A stretch of 64,000 nt of DNA, taken from positions 1,550,001 through 1,614,000 of the forward strand of contig CAWJJY010000007.1 in NCBI GenBank assembly GCA_963843385.1, in the 5' to 3' direction. Origin of the DNA: CAVOHU01 sp963843385. GTDB taxonomy: Bacteria > Acidobacteriota > Vicinamibacteria > Vicinamibacterales > JAKQTR01. Under the pieces are notes generated by a model. That model was not told where the DNA came from. It made no database searches and saw nothing but the letters and a program-made list of their open reading frames with translations. Both the position numbers and the translations under genes were made by a program. Of this stretch, positions 1 to 8,619 are shown in pieces (the stretch's first letter is position 1; each line of letters starts with the position of its first letter).

Positions 1-1589
1 AGTCGGGCGCCGCCAAGCAGGCGCAAGGCACCGATCCCGCTCGAACGGCCGAGCTGGTGAAGTACGCGATGGAGAAATTCGATCAGGGCCAGGCGGCTGC
101 GCCCGGCGCGAAGCCCGCGACCGCCGGTGCCCAGGATCGGCCTGCGATGCAGCTGTCAGCCGACGATGCGGTCAAACGGGCGCTCGAGAACAACATCGAG
201 CTCTCGGTGCAGCGCATGAACCCCGAGTTGCAGGACCTGGCGCTCGATGGTGTGCGGGCGGGATACACGCCCAACCTGACCGTCACGCTCAACGAAACCT
301 CCGGCAAGACCCTATCAACGAGCCAGACGACCGGCGGCGCCATCATCACGACGATCGGCAACGTCTGGAACGCGACTCTCTCGAAGGCGATGAACTGGTT
401 CGGCGGCAATGCGACGGTCAACTGGACGAATTCGAAATCCGACTCGGACAGCGCCTTCAACACGATAAACCCGAACTACACGACCAGGGTCACTTTCGGC
501 TACACCCAGCCGCTCTGGAGGAACTTCAGGATCGACTCGACGCGTCAGCAGTTGCTGACGACAAAGATCGCCCGAGAAGTGGCTGACCTGACGCTCCGCT
601 CGACCCTGATCAACACCGATGCCAACACGCGGAATGCGTACTGGGAGCTCTGGTACGCCATCCGGGCGTTGGACGCCTCTCGCAACTCGCTCGCGCTCGC
701 CGAGAAGCTCGTCGAGGACAACACGGTGCGCGTCGAAGTCGGCACGCTGGCTCCGCTCGACATCGTGTCGGCCCAGGCCGAGGCTGCGACGCGCCGGCAG
801 AACGTCGCGAACGCGGAAGCGACGTGGCAGACCGCCGAGCTGACGCTGAAGCGGCTCATTGTGAAGGACACGACCGATCCGCTGTGGAACGCGAGAATCG
901 ACCCGACCGACGCGCCGATGGTCACGCGCCAGCCAATTCAGCTCGAATCGGCCATCACGACCGCCCTCAGCAAGCGCACAGATATCGTCTCGGCACGCCG
1001 CAACATCGCGGGTAGCGACATCACGCTGACCTATCTCAGAAACCAGTTGAAGCCGCAGGTCGACCTCTTTGGACAGTTTCAGACAGAGGGCAAGGCCGGC
1101 ACCCAGCTCATCCGGGAGAATCCCAAGGACTTTGGCAGCCCGATCATCAAAACGATTCCCGGCGGGTACGGCGACGCCCTCAACATCATGCGCAAGGCAC
1201 AATACCCGGCCTGGACCCTTCAGCTCAACCTGGCGTACCCGCTCGGCATGAGTGCGGCGAGAGCCTCGTTCGCCCGCGCCAAGGTGCAGTACGCGCAGTC
1301 CGAGGCGCAGATGCGGGCGCTCGAACTCCAGGTCGCGACCGACCTGACCAATGCGGCGTTGACCATTCTGAGTTCGGAGAAGCGGCTTGACGCGGCGCGT
1401 GCGGCGCGGGAGCTGGCGTCGAAGCGGCTCGAGGCAGAGCAGAGCAAGTTCGACGTGGGCATGTCGACCAACTACTTCGTCGTCCAGGCTCAGCGCGACC
1501 TGCTCGATGCGCAGAACAGCGAACTGCGCGCGCAGCTGGACTACCGGAAGGCCCTGGTCGCCTACGAGCGGCTGCAGATCACGTCCTAG
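1..1589 (+). CDS. TolC-family outer membrane efflux protein (5' end outside window)
   Basis: Outer-membrane channel subunit of a tripartite efflux system, forming a trans-periplasmic tunnel. The frame is open to the left edge: a GTG occurs at position 57, but codons before it also read as protein, so the true start and signal peptide are probably upstream of the window. Visible are an N-terminal alpha-helical segment with the TolC-like LSADDAVKRALENN pattern, two long Ala/Gln/Arg-rich coiled-coil stretches (about residues 160-260 and 400-500), and alternating beta-strand segments. It is followed by an adaptor, an ATPase and a permease on the same strand, as in MacAB-TolC type operons. Family assignment is firm; the substrate is unknown. 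Confidence 0.88.
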   Translation, partial: SGAAKQAQGTDPARTAELVKYAMEKFDQGQAAAPGAKPATAGAQDRPAMQLSADDAVKRALENNIELSVQRMNPELQDLALDGVRAGYTPNLTVTLNETSGKTLSTSQTTGGAIITTIGNVWNATLSKAMNWFGGNATVNWTNSKSDSDSAFNTINPNYTTRVTFGYTQPLWRNFRIDSTRQQLLTTKIAREVADLTLRSTLINTDANTRNAYWELWYAIRALDASRNSLALAEKLVEDNTVRVEVGTLAPLDIVSAQAEAATRRQNVANAEATWQTAELTLKRLIVKDTTDPLWNARIDPTDAPMVTRQPIQLESAITTALSKRTDIVSARRNIAGSDITLTYLRNQLKPQVDLFGQFQTEGKAGTQLIRENPKDFGSPIIKTIPGGYGDALNIMRKAQYPAWTLQLNLAYPLGMSAARASFARAKVQYAQSEAQMRALELQVATDLTNAALTILSSEKRLDAARAARELASKRLEAEQSKFDVGMSTNYFVVQAQRDLLDAQNSELRAQLDYRKALVAYERLQITS

Positions 1590-1821
1590 CCCCGCTGGAG
1601 CCATCAGAGCGTGTCTGGAAACGGCAAGGTCGAAACCGCCCCCATCGCGGGTGATCGCGGGACACAGCCGAGCGGTCGCCCGATTGGCGTCGTATCAATG
1701 GCAACGGCAGGATTGGCGCCGGGCTCCGGCCAGCGCCCGATTCCCGGTGCATTCACCTCAGGAGACTCGGTCCGGTCGATCGCCGTATTCCAGCGATGCG
1801 GTCGAGACAGGTAGATGGCAC

Positions 1822-3624
1822 ATGAAGAAGATCATTGTTACGGTCATCGTGCTTGCAGTCATAGCCGGTTCAGTTGGGGCCTACTACAAGTTCCGGAACG
1901 CCGGCGAGGCTCCGAAGATCACGACGCTCCCCGTCTCCCGAGGTGACGTCGTCGAGGTGGTAGGCGCCAGCGGAACCCTGCAGGCGGTCACCACGGTGCA
2001 GGTCGGAACCCAGGTATCCGGCATCATCAAAACGCTGAACGCTGATTTCAATTCCATCGTCAAGGCCGGCCAGGTCATCGCGGAGCTCGACCCGTCGCTC
2101 ATCCAGACGCAGATCGAGCAGGGCAAGGCCAACCTGGTCCGGGCCCAAGCCGATCTCGACAGGCTGAAGGTCACGGCCGACGATGCGAGAACCAAGCTGA
2201 AGCGAGCCCAGGAGCTGGCCGCCAAGAAGCTGCTGGCGGCGCAGGATCTGGAGGCAGCCGAGGTTGCCGTCCGGTCCGCCGATGCACAGATCAAGTCGTC
2301 GGAAGCGTCTTATGTGCAGGCCCAGGCGTCACTCAATCAGACCCAGGTCAACCTGGAGCATTGCATCATCCTGGCGCCGATTGACGGGATCGTGATCTCG
2401 CGAAACGTGGACGTTGGACAGACCGTCGCTGCCAGCATGAACGCACCAACGATTTTCGTGGTGGCCGCCGATCTCACCAAGATGCAGGTGAACGCCAGCA
2501 TCGATGAGTCGGACGTGGGCCGGATGCGTGAAGGCCAGACGGTGAAATTCCGAGTCGATGCATATGCCGGCGAGGAATTCACGGGGACGGTTGCTCAGGT
2601 CAGGCTTCAGCCGGTCACCGTGCAGAACGTCGTCACCTACAACACGGTGATCAATGTGCCCAACCCGGACTACAAGTTGAAGCCGGGCATGACCGCCAAC
2701 GTCAGCATCGAAATCGCGCGCAGGAACGACGTGCTTCGCGTGCCGAACGCGGCGTTGCGGTTCAGGCCGACGGCCGACACGTTCCAGGCGATGAATCTGC
2801 CCGTGCCGCCCGAGCTGCAGCGCGGCCAGGCCGGCGCGCAGCGCGCCGCCGGCGCGGGAACCGGCAACGGTCGGGGCGGTGGGAACCGGGGCGGTCAGAA
2901 CGCCAACGCCCAGGCAACGACCGCAACCGCAGCCCCGGGGTCGGTGACGCCGGCAGCCAAGGGCGCGCAGCCCCCGCAGCGCGCTGATGCCGCCACAAAA
3001 GCACAGCAGGGCCGCCAGGGCGGCGACCCCGCGAATGCGAGCGGGGAGCGCGGAGGATTCCGCGGAGAGACCCGCGGCGACGGGCAGGCGGCCCAGGGCG
3101 GAGGGCGCGGCGGCGGAACGGATGCGGAACGCCGCCAGCGTCTCCAGGAGCGCATGGCGAACATGACGCCGGAAGAGCGGCAGGCCTTCGAGGATCGCAT
3201 GCGCGCGCGCGGAGGCGATCCGTCGGCGAAGGGCGGCAGAGAGGGTCGTGGCGGCGCGGCTGGCGCCCCCCCGGCGAAAGCGCCCGGACGCCTGACTGGC
3301 GATGTCCGTCTCGCAGCCGTGAACCCGGCGGCCAATCAGACCATCGATTCCCTGTTCGGACCGCTGCCCCCGACCGAGTCCACGGGCCGCGCGTGGCTCT
3401 GGGTCGGCGGCGAACTGAAGTCAGTCCGGCTGCGCCTTGGCGTCACCGACGGCACCTACACGGAGTTGCTCAGCGGTGAGCTGCAGGCAGGCCAGGAACT
3501 GGTGACCCTGATTGTGACTCCGGCGCAGGCCCAGGCCGCAACGACTCGTTCACCGTTGATGCCTGGCGGACCGGGACAGCGCGGCGGCATGCCCGGCGGC
3601 GGCGGCCAGCGCGGGGGGCGCTAG
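1822..3624 (+). CDS. HlyD/MacA-type efflux periplasmic adaptor with long Gly/Arg/Gln-rich insert
   Basis: Membrane-fusion protein linking an inner-membrane ABC permease to TolC. The start is the ATG at 1822, which gives a classic N-terminal anchor (MKKIIVTVIVLAVIAG); the open frame extends much further upstream but without protein-like character. Lipoyl/biotinyl-like halves flank a helical hairpin (about residues 95-175), followed by the beta-barrel domain to about residue 325. Residues 330-488 are a low-complexity Gly/Arg/Ala/Gln insert containing a charged MTPEERQAFEDRMRARGG stretch. A membrane-proximal domain then resumes to residue 600. Family members are usually about 370-450 aa, so the insert explains the extra length. 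It lies 4 bp upstream of the ATPase gene. Confidence 0.88.
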   Translation: MKKIIVTVIVLAVIAGSVGAYYKFRNAGEAPKITTLPVSRGDVVEVVGASGTLQAVTTVQVGTQVSGIIKTLNADFNSIVKAGQVIAELDPSLIQTQIEQGKANLVRAQADLDRLKVTADDARTKLKRAQELAAKKLLAAQDLEAAEVAVRSADAQIKSSEASYVQAQASLNQTQVNLEHCIILAPIDGIVISRNVDVGQTVAASMNAPTIFVVAADLTKMQVNASIDESDVGRMREGQTVKFRVDAYAGEEFTGTVAQVRLQPVTVQNVVTYNTVINVPNPDYKLKPGMTANVSIEIARRNDVLRVPNAALRFRPTADTFQAMNLPVPPELQRGQAGAQRAAGAGTGNGRGGGNRGGQNANAQATTATAAPGSVTPAAKGAQPPQRADAATKAQQGRQGGDPANASGERGGFRGETRGDGQAAQGGGRGGGTDAERRQRLQERMANMTPEERQAFEDRMRARGGDPSAKGGREGRGGAAGAPPAKAPGRLTGDVRLAAVNPAANQTIDSLFGPLPPTESTGRAWLWVGGELKSVRLRLGVTDGTYTELLSGELQAGQELVTLIVTPAQAQAATTRSPLMPGGPGQRGGMPGGGGQRGGR

Positions 3625-3628
3625 CATC

Positions 3629-4417
3629 ATGCCGGTCATTTCGGTTCAATCGCTGGCCAAGATCTACGACCTCGGTGAGGTCAAGGTCCATGCGCTTCGA
3701 GGCGTTTCGGTCGATGTCGAGAAGGGCGAGTTCGTGGCCGTCACCGGCCCATCGGGTTCCGGCAAGTCGACCTTCATGCACATCCTCGGATGTCTGGATC
3801 GGCCGACCACCGGCAAGTACCTGCTGGACGGCAAGGACGTCGCGCGGCTGTCGCGCGACGAGCTGGCCAACGTCAGGAATCACCGCATCGGTTTCGTCTT
3901 CCAGGGCTTCAATCTCCTGTCGCGCACGAGCGCCGTGGAGAACGTCGAACTGCCGCTGCTCTACAGCCGTTCGCACATCAAGGGCGCGGAGCGCCACAAG
4001 CGGGCGCAGGCCGCGCTCCAGATCGTCGGGCTGTGGGAGCGGGCCCATCACCATCCGAATCAGCTCTCCGGCGGCCAGCAGCAGCGGGTGGCGATTGCCC
4101 GCGCGCTCATCAACGAGCCGTCGATCCTCCTGGCAGACGAGCCGACCGGCAACCTCGACACCCGGACGAGCATCGAGGTCATGGACGTATTCCAGCGCCT
4201 GAACCAGGAGCGCGGGATCACGATCATGCTGATCACGCACGAGCACGACATCGCCCAGTACGGCACGCGGACGATCGCGTTCCGCGACGGCCTCATCGTG
4301 TCCGATTCGCCAAACAAGATCCGCCGCGTGGCCAAAGAGGAACTGGCGGCGTTACCACCACTGGACCAGCTGATGGGCGAGCCGGCACCCCTGCCCGCCC
4401 CTGCGCCGGTGGCTTGA
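3629..4417 (+). CDS. ABC transporter ATP-binding protein, MacB/LolD type
   Basis: Cytoplasmic ATPase energising the adjacent MacB-like permease. Walker A is GPSGSGKST at residues 40-48, the signature LSGGQQQR is near residue 146, and Walker B plus D-loop read ILLADEPTGNLDT. The H-loop histidine is in LITHEHD. At 262 aa it has a C-terminal extension beyond the usual 230 aa of LolD/MacB ATPases, ending in a Pro/Ala-rich tail. The ATG lies 4 bp after the adaptor stop, which implies translational coupling. The family is certain; whether it exports a macrolide, a lipopeptide or something else cannot be told. Confidence 0.92.
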   Translation: MPVISVQSLAKIYDLGEVKVHALRGVSVDVEKGEFVAVTGPSGSGKSTFMHILGCLDRPTTGKYLLDGKDVARLSRDELANVRNHRIGFVFQGFNLLSRTSAVENVELPLLYSRSHIKGAERHKRAQAALQIVGLWERAHHHPNQLSGGQQQRVAIARALINEPSILLADEPTGNLDTRTSIEVMDVFQRLNQERGITIMLITHEHDIAQYGTRTIAFRDGLIVSDSPNKIRRVAKEELAALPPLDQLMGEPAPLPAPAPVA

Positions 4418-4426
4418 GCACCAGCC

Positions 4427-5647
4427 ATGATGAGACTGTTGATGACGGTTCGCGTCGCGTTCAAGTCGCTCGGCCGCAACAAGATGCGGACCGCGTTGAC
4501 CATGCTCGGCATGATCATCGGGGTTGCGGCGGTCATCGCGATGGTTGCACTGGGCAGCGGCGCGCAGACCTCGATCGAAACCCAAATCAAGTCGGCCGGC
4601 ACCAACATGATCACGGTGAGCGCCGGCAACTTCAACATGGGCGGCGTGCACCAGGGGTCCGGCGCGGCCAACACGCTGACGGTTGAAGACGCGGCGGCCC
4701 TGCGTGCCCTGCCCGGCGTGCAGTACCTGGCCGAGGGCGTCAACTCCCGCGGACAGGTCATTGCCGGCAACCAGAACTGGCAGACGCGCATCAACGGCAC
4801 CAACACCGATCTGCCGCTGATTCGGTCGTGGCCGGAGAAGTACGGGGCCTTCTTCACGGCGCAGGACGTGACGACCAGCGCCAAGGTCGTCGTCCTGGGC
4901 GCCACGGTGGCGACGCAACTGTTCGGCGAGGAGACGGATCCGACCGGGCAGGTCATCCGCGTCCGGAACCAGCCGTTCAAGATCATCGGGGTGATGGGCA
5001 GCAAGGGCACCTCGGCGGGAGGTGACGATCAGGACGACAGCGTCGCCATCCCCTACACGACCTGCCAGAAGAAGCTGATGGGCATCCAGCACCTTCAGAA
5101 CATCACGGTCTCGGCCGCCAGCGCCGACGATGTGGCCAAGACGAAGACGCTCATCGAAGAGACGCTGCGGATGCGCCACAAGATCTTCCAGGGTGACAGC
5201 GACGATTTCACCGTGCGCACGATGGAAGAGATCGCCCAGATGCGGACCGAGACCACCCGCACGATGAGCGCCCTGCTCGCCGGCATCGCCGGCGTGTCGC
5301 TGCTGGTCGGCGGCATCGGCATCATGAACATCATGCTGGTGTCGGTCACCGAGCGGACGCGCGAGATCGGGCTCCGGCTCGCCATCGGGGCCCGCAGCCA
5401 GGACGTGCTGCTGCAGTTCCTGGTCGAAGCCGTGGTGCTGAGCCTGTTCGGCGGCCTGATCGGGATCGCCCTGGGGTTCGGCATCTCCCAGGGGCTCACC
5501 GTCTGGCTGGGCTGGCCGACCACCATCTCCGAGAACGCGGTCGGGCTGGCGTTTGGCGTCGCCGCGGCGACCGGGGTATTCTTTGGATTCTATCCCGCGC
5601 GCAAGGCCGCGCGGCTGGATCCCATCGATGCGCTGAGGTTTGAGTAG
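4427..5647 (+). CDS. ABC transporter permease, MacB/FtsX family
   Basis: Inner-membrane permease with MacB topology. A first membrane helix at about residues 20-42 (LTMLGMIIGVAAVIAMVAL) is preceded by the typical SLGRNKMRTALT motif. A periplasmic MacB-PCD domain covers residues 45-270, and three C-terminal FtsX helices follow at about 283-305, 325-350 and 370-388. The conserved LVGGIGIMNIMLVSVTERTREIGLR motif region begins at about residue 284. It completes the TolC-adaptor-ATPase-permease order and starts 9 bp after the ATPase stop. Length of 406 aa is normal for the stand-alone permease of this family. Confidence 0.92.
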   Translation: MMRLLMTVRVAFKSLGRNKMRTALTMLGMIIGVAAVIAMVALGSGAQTSIETQIKSAGTNMITVSAGNFNMGGVHQGSGAANTLTVEDAAALRALPGVQYLAEGVNSRGQVIAGNQNWQTRINGTNTDLPLIRSWPEKYGAFFTAQDVTTSAKVVVLGATVATQLFGEETDPTGQVIRVRNQPFKIIGVMGSKGTSAGGDDQDDSVAIPYTTCQKKLMGIQHLQNITVSAASADDVAKTKTLIEETLRMRHKIFQGDSDDFTVRTMEEIAQMRTETTRTMSALLAGIAGVSLLVGGIGIMNIMLVSVTERTREIGLRLAIGARSQDVLLQFLVEAVVLSLFGGLIGIALGFGISQGLTVWLGWPTTISENAVGLAFGVAAATGVFFGFYPARKAARLDPIDALRFE

Positions 5648-5718
5648 CACCGCTACGCGCCTCCCGAGCGTGCGGTGTGCGCAGGAGTCGGGAATTGCAC
5701 TTGCGGTAGGAGACACAC

Positions 5719-6189
5719 ATGACAAGACGTTTCGTGCTAATCGCGATCGTATGCGCCGTAGCGCTGGCCTTGCCCAGCTTCGCCTCGGCGCAGGCCAAGC
5801 CTGACTTTTCAGGCAAGTGGGTCCAGGACATGGAGAAGAGTGATCCCGCCAGGGGCGGTGGCGGCGGACGCGGCCCGGCCGGCCCCCAGCAGATCACGAT
5901 CACCCAGTCGGCCACTGAACTCACCATCGAACGCACGATGGGCCAGAACACCGTGAAGACCGTCTACAAGCTGGACGGATCCCCGAGCTCGAACGCCATG
6001 GGGCGCGGCGGTGAAGTGGTCAGCAAGACCGTATGGGACGGCAGCAAGCTCGTCACCAAGTTCCAGCAGACCCGGGGCGAGAACACGGTTGACGTCACCG
6101 AGACCCGCAGTCTCGAGTCCGACGGGTCACTCAAGGTGGTGACCCAGTCCGGCGAAACCACCCGGACGGTCGTGTTCAAGAAGGGATAG
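5719..6189 (+). CDS. Small secreted protein of unknown function
   Basis: Protein of 156 aa with a clear Sec signal peptide (residues 1-25, ending PSFASAQA). The mature part starts PDFSGKWVQDMEKSDPARGG, has a Gly-rich stretch, and then shows alternating beta-strand-like segments. This looks like the secreted, lipocalin-like beta proteins common in Acidobacteriota. ATG start preceded by a GGTAGGAGA purine stretch. It lies 71 bp after the permease and may be part of the same transcript. No catalytic motif is visible and no function is claimed. Confidence 0.75.
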   Translation: MTRRFVLIAIVCAVALALPSFASAQAKPDFSGKWVQDMEKSDPARGGGGGRGPAGPQQITITQSATELTIERTMGQNTVKTVYKLDGSPSSNAMGRGGEVVSKTVWDGSKLVTKFQQTRGENTVDVTETRSLESDGSLKVVTQSGETTRTVVFKKG

Positions 6190-6208
6190 GCGATTTGGCG
6201 AGCCTTCG

Positions 6209-6478
6209 TCAGGCGCCCGGCTCCGGCCGGCGCCCGTCGATGCTCGCCAGCTCGGAGTCGATCGCGGCCAGTCCCAGCTGCAACATCTGCCGCTGGACTG
6301 GCCGCACGGCTTTTTCGAGGTCTGAAGCGGTCCTGGAACGGGACAGCAGCAAGGTACGACGCCGCTGCTGGATGGCACGCTCCTCCGGGGTGAGCTCACG
6401 GACGCCCTTCGCGAGTTGTTCTCGACTGGCTTCGTCCTGCTGAGACTCCACTGATTTGCTTTCCCACCCTCTCGCCAT
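6209..6478 (-). CDS. Small hypothetical helical protein
   Basis: Protein of 89 aa, convergent with the preceding gene (19 bp apart). It is highly charged and predicted largely helical: LTPEERAIQQRRRTLLLSRSR followed by a Leu/Gln-rich helix and IDSELASIDG. There is no signal peptide, membrane segment or cysteine. The heptad-like charge pattern suggests a real coiled-coil protein rather than a shadow frame, and no better frame exists on the opposite strand. Function not recognised. Confidence 0.5.
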   Translation of the reverse strand: MARGWESKSVESQQDEASREQLAKGVRELTPEERAIQQRRRTLLLSRSRTASDLEKAVRPVQRQMLQLGLAAIDSELASIDGRRPEPGA

Positions 6479-6502
6479 AAGAACACCCGGCCGGATACAG
6501 GC

Positions 6503-6556
6503 TATAGGTATAGGTTACAGGTTATAGGTTACAGGTTACAGGTTATAGGTTACAGG
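6503..6556. repeat. AT-rich minisatellite, TATAGGTTACAGG-type units
   Basis: About 54 bp made of tandem, slightly varying 7-bp half-units (TATAGGT / TACAGGT), giving a 13-14 bp composite period repeated roughly four times. The composition is much more AT-rich than the flanking DNA. It lies between two minus-strand genes and codes for nothing. The rest of the stretch up to 6756 shows no gene. Confidence 0.85.
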
Positions 6557-6756
6557 GTGACGGGCGACGAGCTGCCAACCAGCTTCCCTCGGCATCAAGT
6601 AGCATTCGGCATTCGGCGGCGGGCCAGTCAAGCCGCTCGGCGTTCCCCACGATCACCAGCCATCTCACTCTCGGTCACAGTTCTTCACAATGCTGCGCGG
6701 GGCTGGTTCCCCGTGATCGGCCCGGGTTCCGCCGCCGATGGCCCGACGCCGGCTCG

Positions 6757-7587
6757 TCACTCGTGAATTCCCATCAGTGCCGCCACCAGTTCAGCCCGCC
6801 GATCACGAAAGAACAGCGTGCGGGCGTGCGAGTGCTCGACCACCGAGAGGTCGAGATCCGCAAAGAGGATCTCCTCGGTCTGCGAGCCGGCGCGCGCGAT
6901 GACCTCACCCGACGGACTGCAGACGAACGACTCCCCGGCGAACACCGTCCCGGGCTCCGGCCCGACACGGTTGGCAAGCGCCGTGAAGTAGCCGTTCTGA
7001 AAAGCCGACACGCGAAGCTCGGCTTCGTAGAGACCGTCGGGCCACTCCCCGACCGATCCGGCCTGCGGCACGACCACCAGGTCGGCGCGTTGCAGGCCAA
7101 GGCTCCGCATCACTTCCGGGTAGTGGCGGTCGTAGCAAATCGCCACGCCGATCCGTCCGACCGCGGTCTCGTACACCGGCATGCCGTGATCGCCGGGGGT
7201 GTAGTAGTCCTGCTCCCAGAAGCCGGGCATCTGGGCGATGTGAAGCATCCGAGTCGTACCGAGCAGCCGCCCATCCGCGTCGATCACCGGCGAGCTGTCG
7301 TACGCCCTCTCTCCCTCCTGCTCGAACAGGTTCAGCACGACCACGATTCCCAGCTCGGCTGCCAGCGCGGCGAACGTCTCGGTCGTCGGACCGGGGACCG
7401 GTTCACCTAGGACGATCGGTGAAGATCCGCCCGGCCGGCAACAGGGAAAGAACCTCGTGAACGCCAGCTCGGAATAGGCCACGAGGTTCGCGCCGCCGGC
7501 GGCAGCCTTTCTCGCCGCTTCCACGCCGCGCTCGATGTTCGCCTGCCGATCGGCACCGGCCGCCTGCTGCACCAACGCAATCCGCAC
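6757..7587 (-). CDS. Carbon-nitrogen hydrolase (nitrilase superfamily), atypical catalytic triad
   Basis: Cytoplasmic amidase-like enzyme of the N-carbamoylputrescine amidase / beta-ureidopropionase branch. I place the start at the GTG at 7587, because GGAGG sits six bases upstream and the protein then begins MRIALVQQ; an ATG at 7605 is the alternative. The catalytic Glu is at about residue 40 (YSELAF) and the nucleophile Cys at about 151 (GVAICYDRHYPE). The residue aligned with the catalytic Lys, two before the His-Ile of the motif, is Met114 (TTRMLHIAQMPG). The rest of the fold looks intact at about 276 aa, so the protein is expressed-looking but possibly catalytically altered. Substrate unknown. 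Confidence 0.85.
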   Translation of the reverse strand: MRIALVQQAAGADRQANIERGVEAARKAAAGGANLVAYSELAFTRFFPCCRPGGSSPIVLGEPVPGPTTETFAALAAELGIVVVLNLFEQEGERAYDSSPVIDADGRLLGTTRMLHIAQMPGFWEQDYYTPGDHGMPVYETAVGRIGVAICYDRHYPEVMRSLGLQRADLVVVPQAGSVGEWPDGLYEAELRVSAFQNGYFTALANRVGPEPGTVFAGESFVCSPSGEVIARAGSQTEEILFADLDLSVVEHSHARTLFFRDRRAELVAALMGIHE

Positions 7588-7632
7588 GCCTGACCTCCGC
7601 AGCATCTCATGACGGACCCGGACGCCTCGATT

Positions 7633-8106
7633 TCACGCCGCACCACCCGCCTTTGCCAGCCACGCGCGCCACAACTCGAGGGCGGTCAGCCCCGTGACCG
7701 GATCGATCATGTCCGGCCCCACCTCGGCGAGCGGTTCGAGCACGAACCTGCGCTCGCGAAACCTCGGATGTGGCACTTTCAGATCCGCTTCGTCGATCAC
7801 GATCCCGTCCGCCAGAATGAGATCGAGGTCGAGGGTGCGGGCCGCGCCTGGATGCGGCCTCGTGCGGCCAGCCTCGGACTCAATCCTCAGCAGGAACTCG
7901 AGCAACTCCCGCGCTGAGGCGATGCACGCCCCCACGACCACGCCGTTCAAGAACCCAGGCTGAGGACCCACGCCGAGCGGCTCGGTTTCGCGCCATGACG
8001 AGGCCTTCAGATTGCTGACCCGGGCCCGGAGCCGGTCGACCGCGAAGGCGAGGGAGGCGGGACGATCGCCGAGGTTGCTCCCGAGCGCGATCGCCACCCG
8101 CATCAT
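7633..8106 (-). CDS. folK: 2-amino-4-hydroxy-6-hydroxymethyldihydropteridine pyrophosphokinase
   Basis: Folate biosynthesis enzyme that transfers pyrophosphate from ATP to 6-hydroxymethyl-7,8-dihydropterin. The N-terminal ALGSNLGDR, the central NGVVVG segment and the hallmark RTLDLDLILADG (Mg2+/ATP-binding Asp pair) are all present, as is PHPRFRERRFVLEPLAEV. Length of 157 aa is normal. Two ATGs (8106 and 8103) are in tandem. It is the gene upstream of the C-N hydrolase on the same strand, 45 bp apart, so the two may be co-transcribed. Confidence 0.95.
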   Translation of the reverse strand: MMRVAIALGSNLGDRPASLAFAVDRLRARVSNLKASSWRETEPLGVGPQPGFLNGVVVGACIASARELLEFLLRIESEAGRTRPHPGAARTLDLDLILADGIVIDEADLKVPHPRFRERRFVLEPLAEVGPDMIDPVTGLTALELWRAWLAKAGGAA

Positions 8107-8127
8107 AGGAGCTGTCCGATCGGCGGG

Positions 8128-8619
8128 CTATTCCATCCAGCGGTTCGGCAGGACGCCGTCACCGGTGCCGGCGCCGTCCATCCGACGGCCCAGCAGGGAG
8201 GGCTCGCCTGCTGCCGCCTGGTCGAAGAAGCGCAGATGTTCCGCGCACTCGCCGAACATCAACTCGAGCATTCTGCGATGACGCGCGTGCTCGACCAGCG
8301 CGACCCGCGGACGCCACCGTTCCAGGAATCCCCTCACCCGCTGCGCATCGTCTCGGGCAATGGCCTTGTCGGCGTCCTGGCCCTTGGTGTCCGACGGAAC
8401 GGGCAGGGCGTCGACCGCCTCGGCGGAAGCGCCGCCGAGCCCCGTAATTGCGTCGCGCAGCCAGGAGAGGTGCGCCGCCTCGCGGACGAGGATGTACTGG
8501 TACGTGTTGTTGACCACATACCCCGACACGTTGCGGGCGCCGGCTTCGTGCCGCTGCCGAAGGGCCAGCTTGCCGGAGTAAATGGCCTGAAGAAGCGAGA
8601 GCAACTCGGACGGCTTCAC
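8128..8619 (-). CDS. Ferritin-like helical protein, unknown function
   Basis: About 163 aa. I choose the GTG at 8619, which overlaps the stop of the upstream zinc-finger gene as GTGA; the frame is open further upstream, but that part only shadows the zinc-finger gene. The sequence is all-helical, with two ExxH-type pairs: REAAHLSWLRDAI near residue 49 and GECAEHLRFF near residue 130, plus HARHRRMLEL. This is the pattern of a four-helix ferritin-like/DUF2383-like carboxylate-bridged metal site. Metal binding is inferred, not shown. The tight overlap with the DksA/TraR-type gene suggests related function. Confidence 0.6.
   Translation of the reverse strand: MKPSELLSLLQAIYSGKLALRQRHEAGARNVSGYVVNNTYQYILVREAAHLSWLRDAITGLGGASAEAVDALPVPSDTKGQDADKAIARDDAQRVRGFLERWRPRVALVEHARHRRMLELMFGECAEHLRFFDQAAAGEPSLLGRRMDGAGTGDGVLPNRWME

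Noticed and set aside
1387..1821. Upstream extension of the adaptor gene
   Set aside because: It overlaps the TolC-like gene in another frame, is Arg/Ser-rich, and the ATG at 1822 gives a proper membrane anchor.
6503..6556. CRISPR array
   Set aside because: Units are 7-14 bp and contiguous, with no spacers or cas genes.
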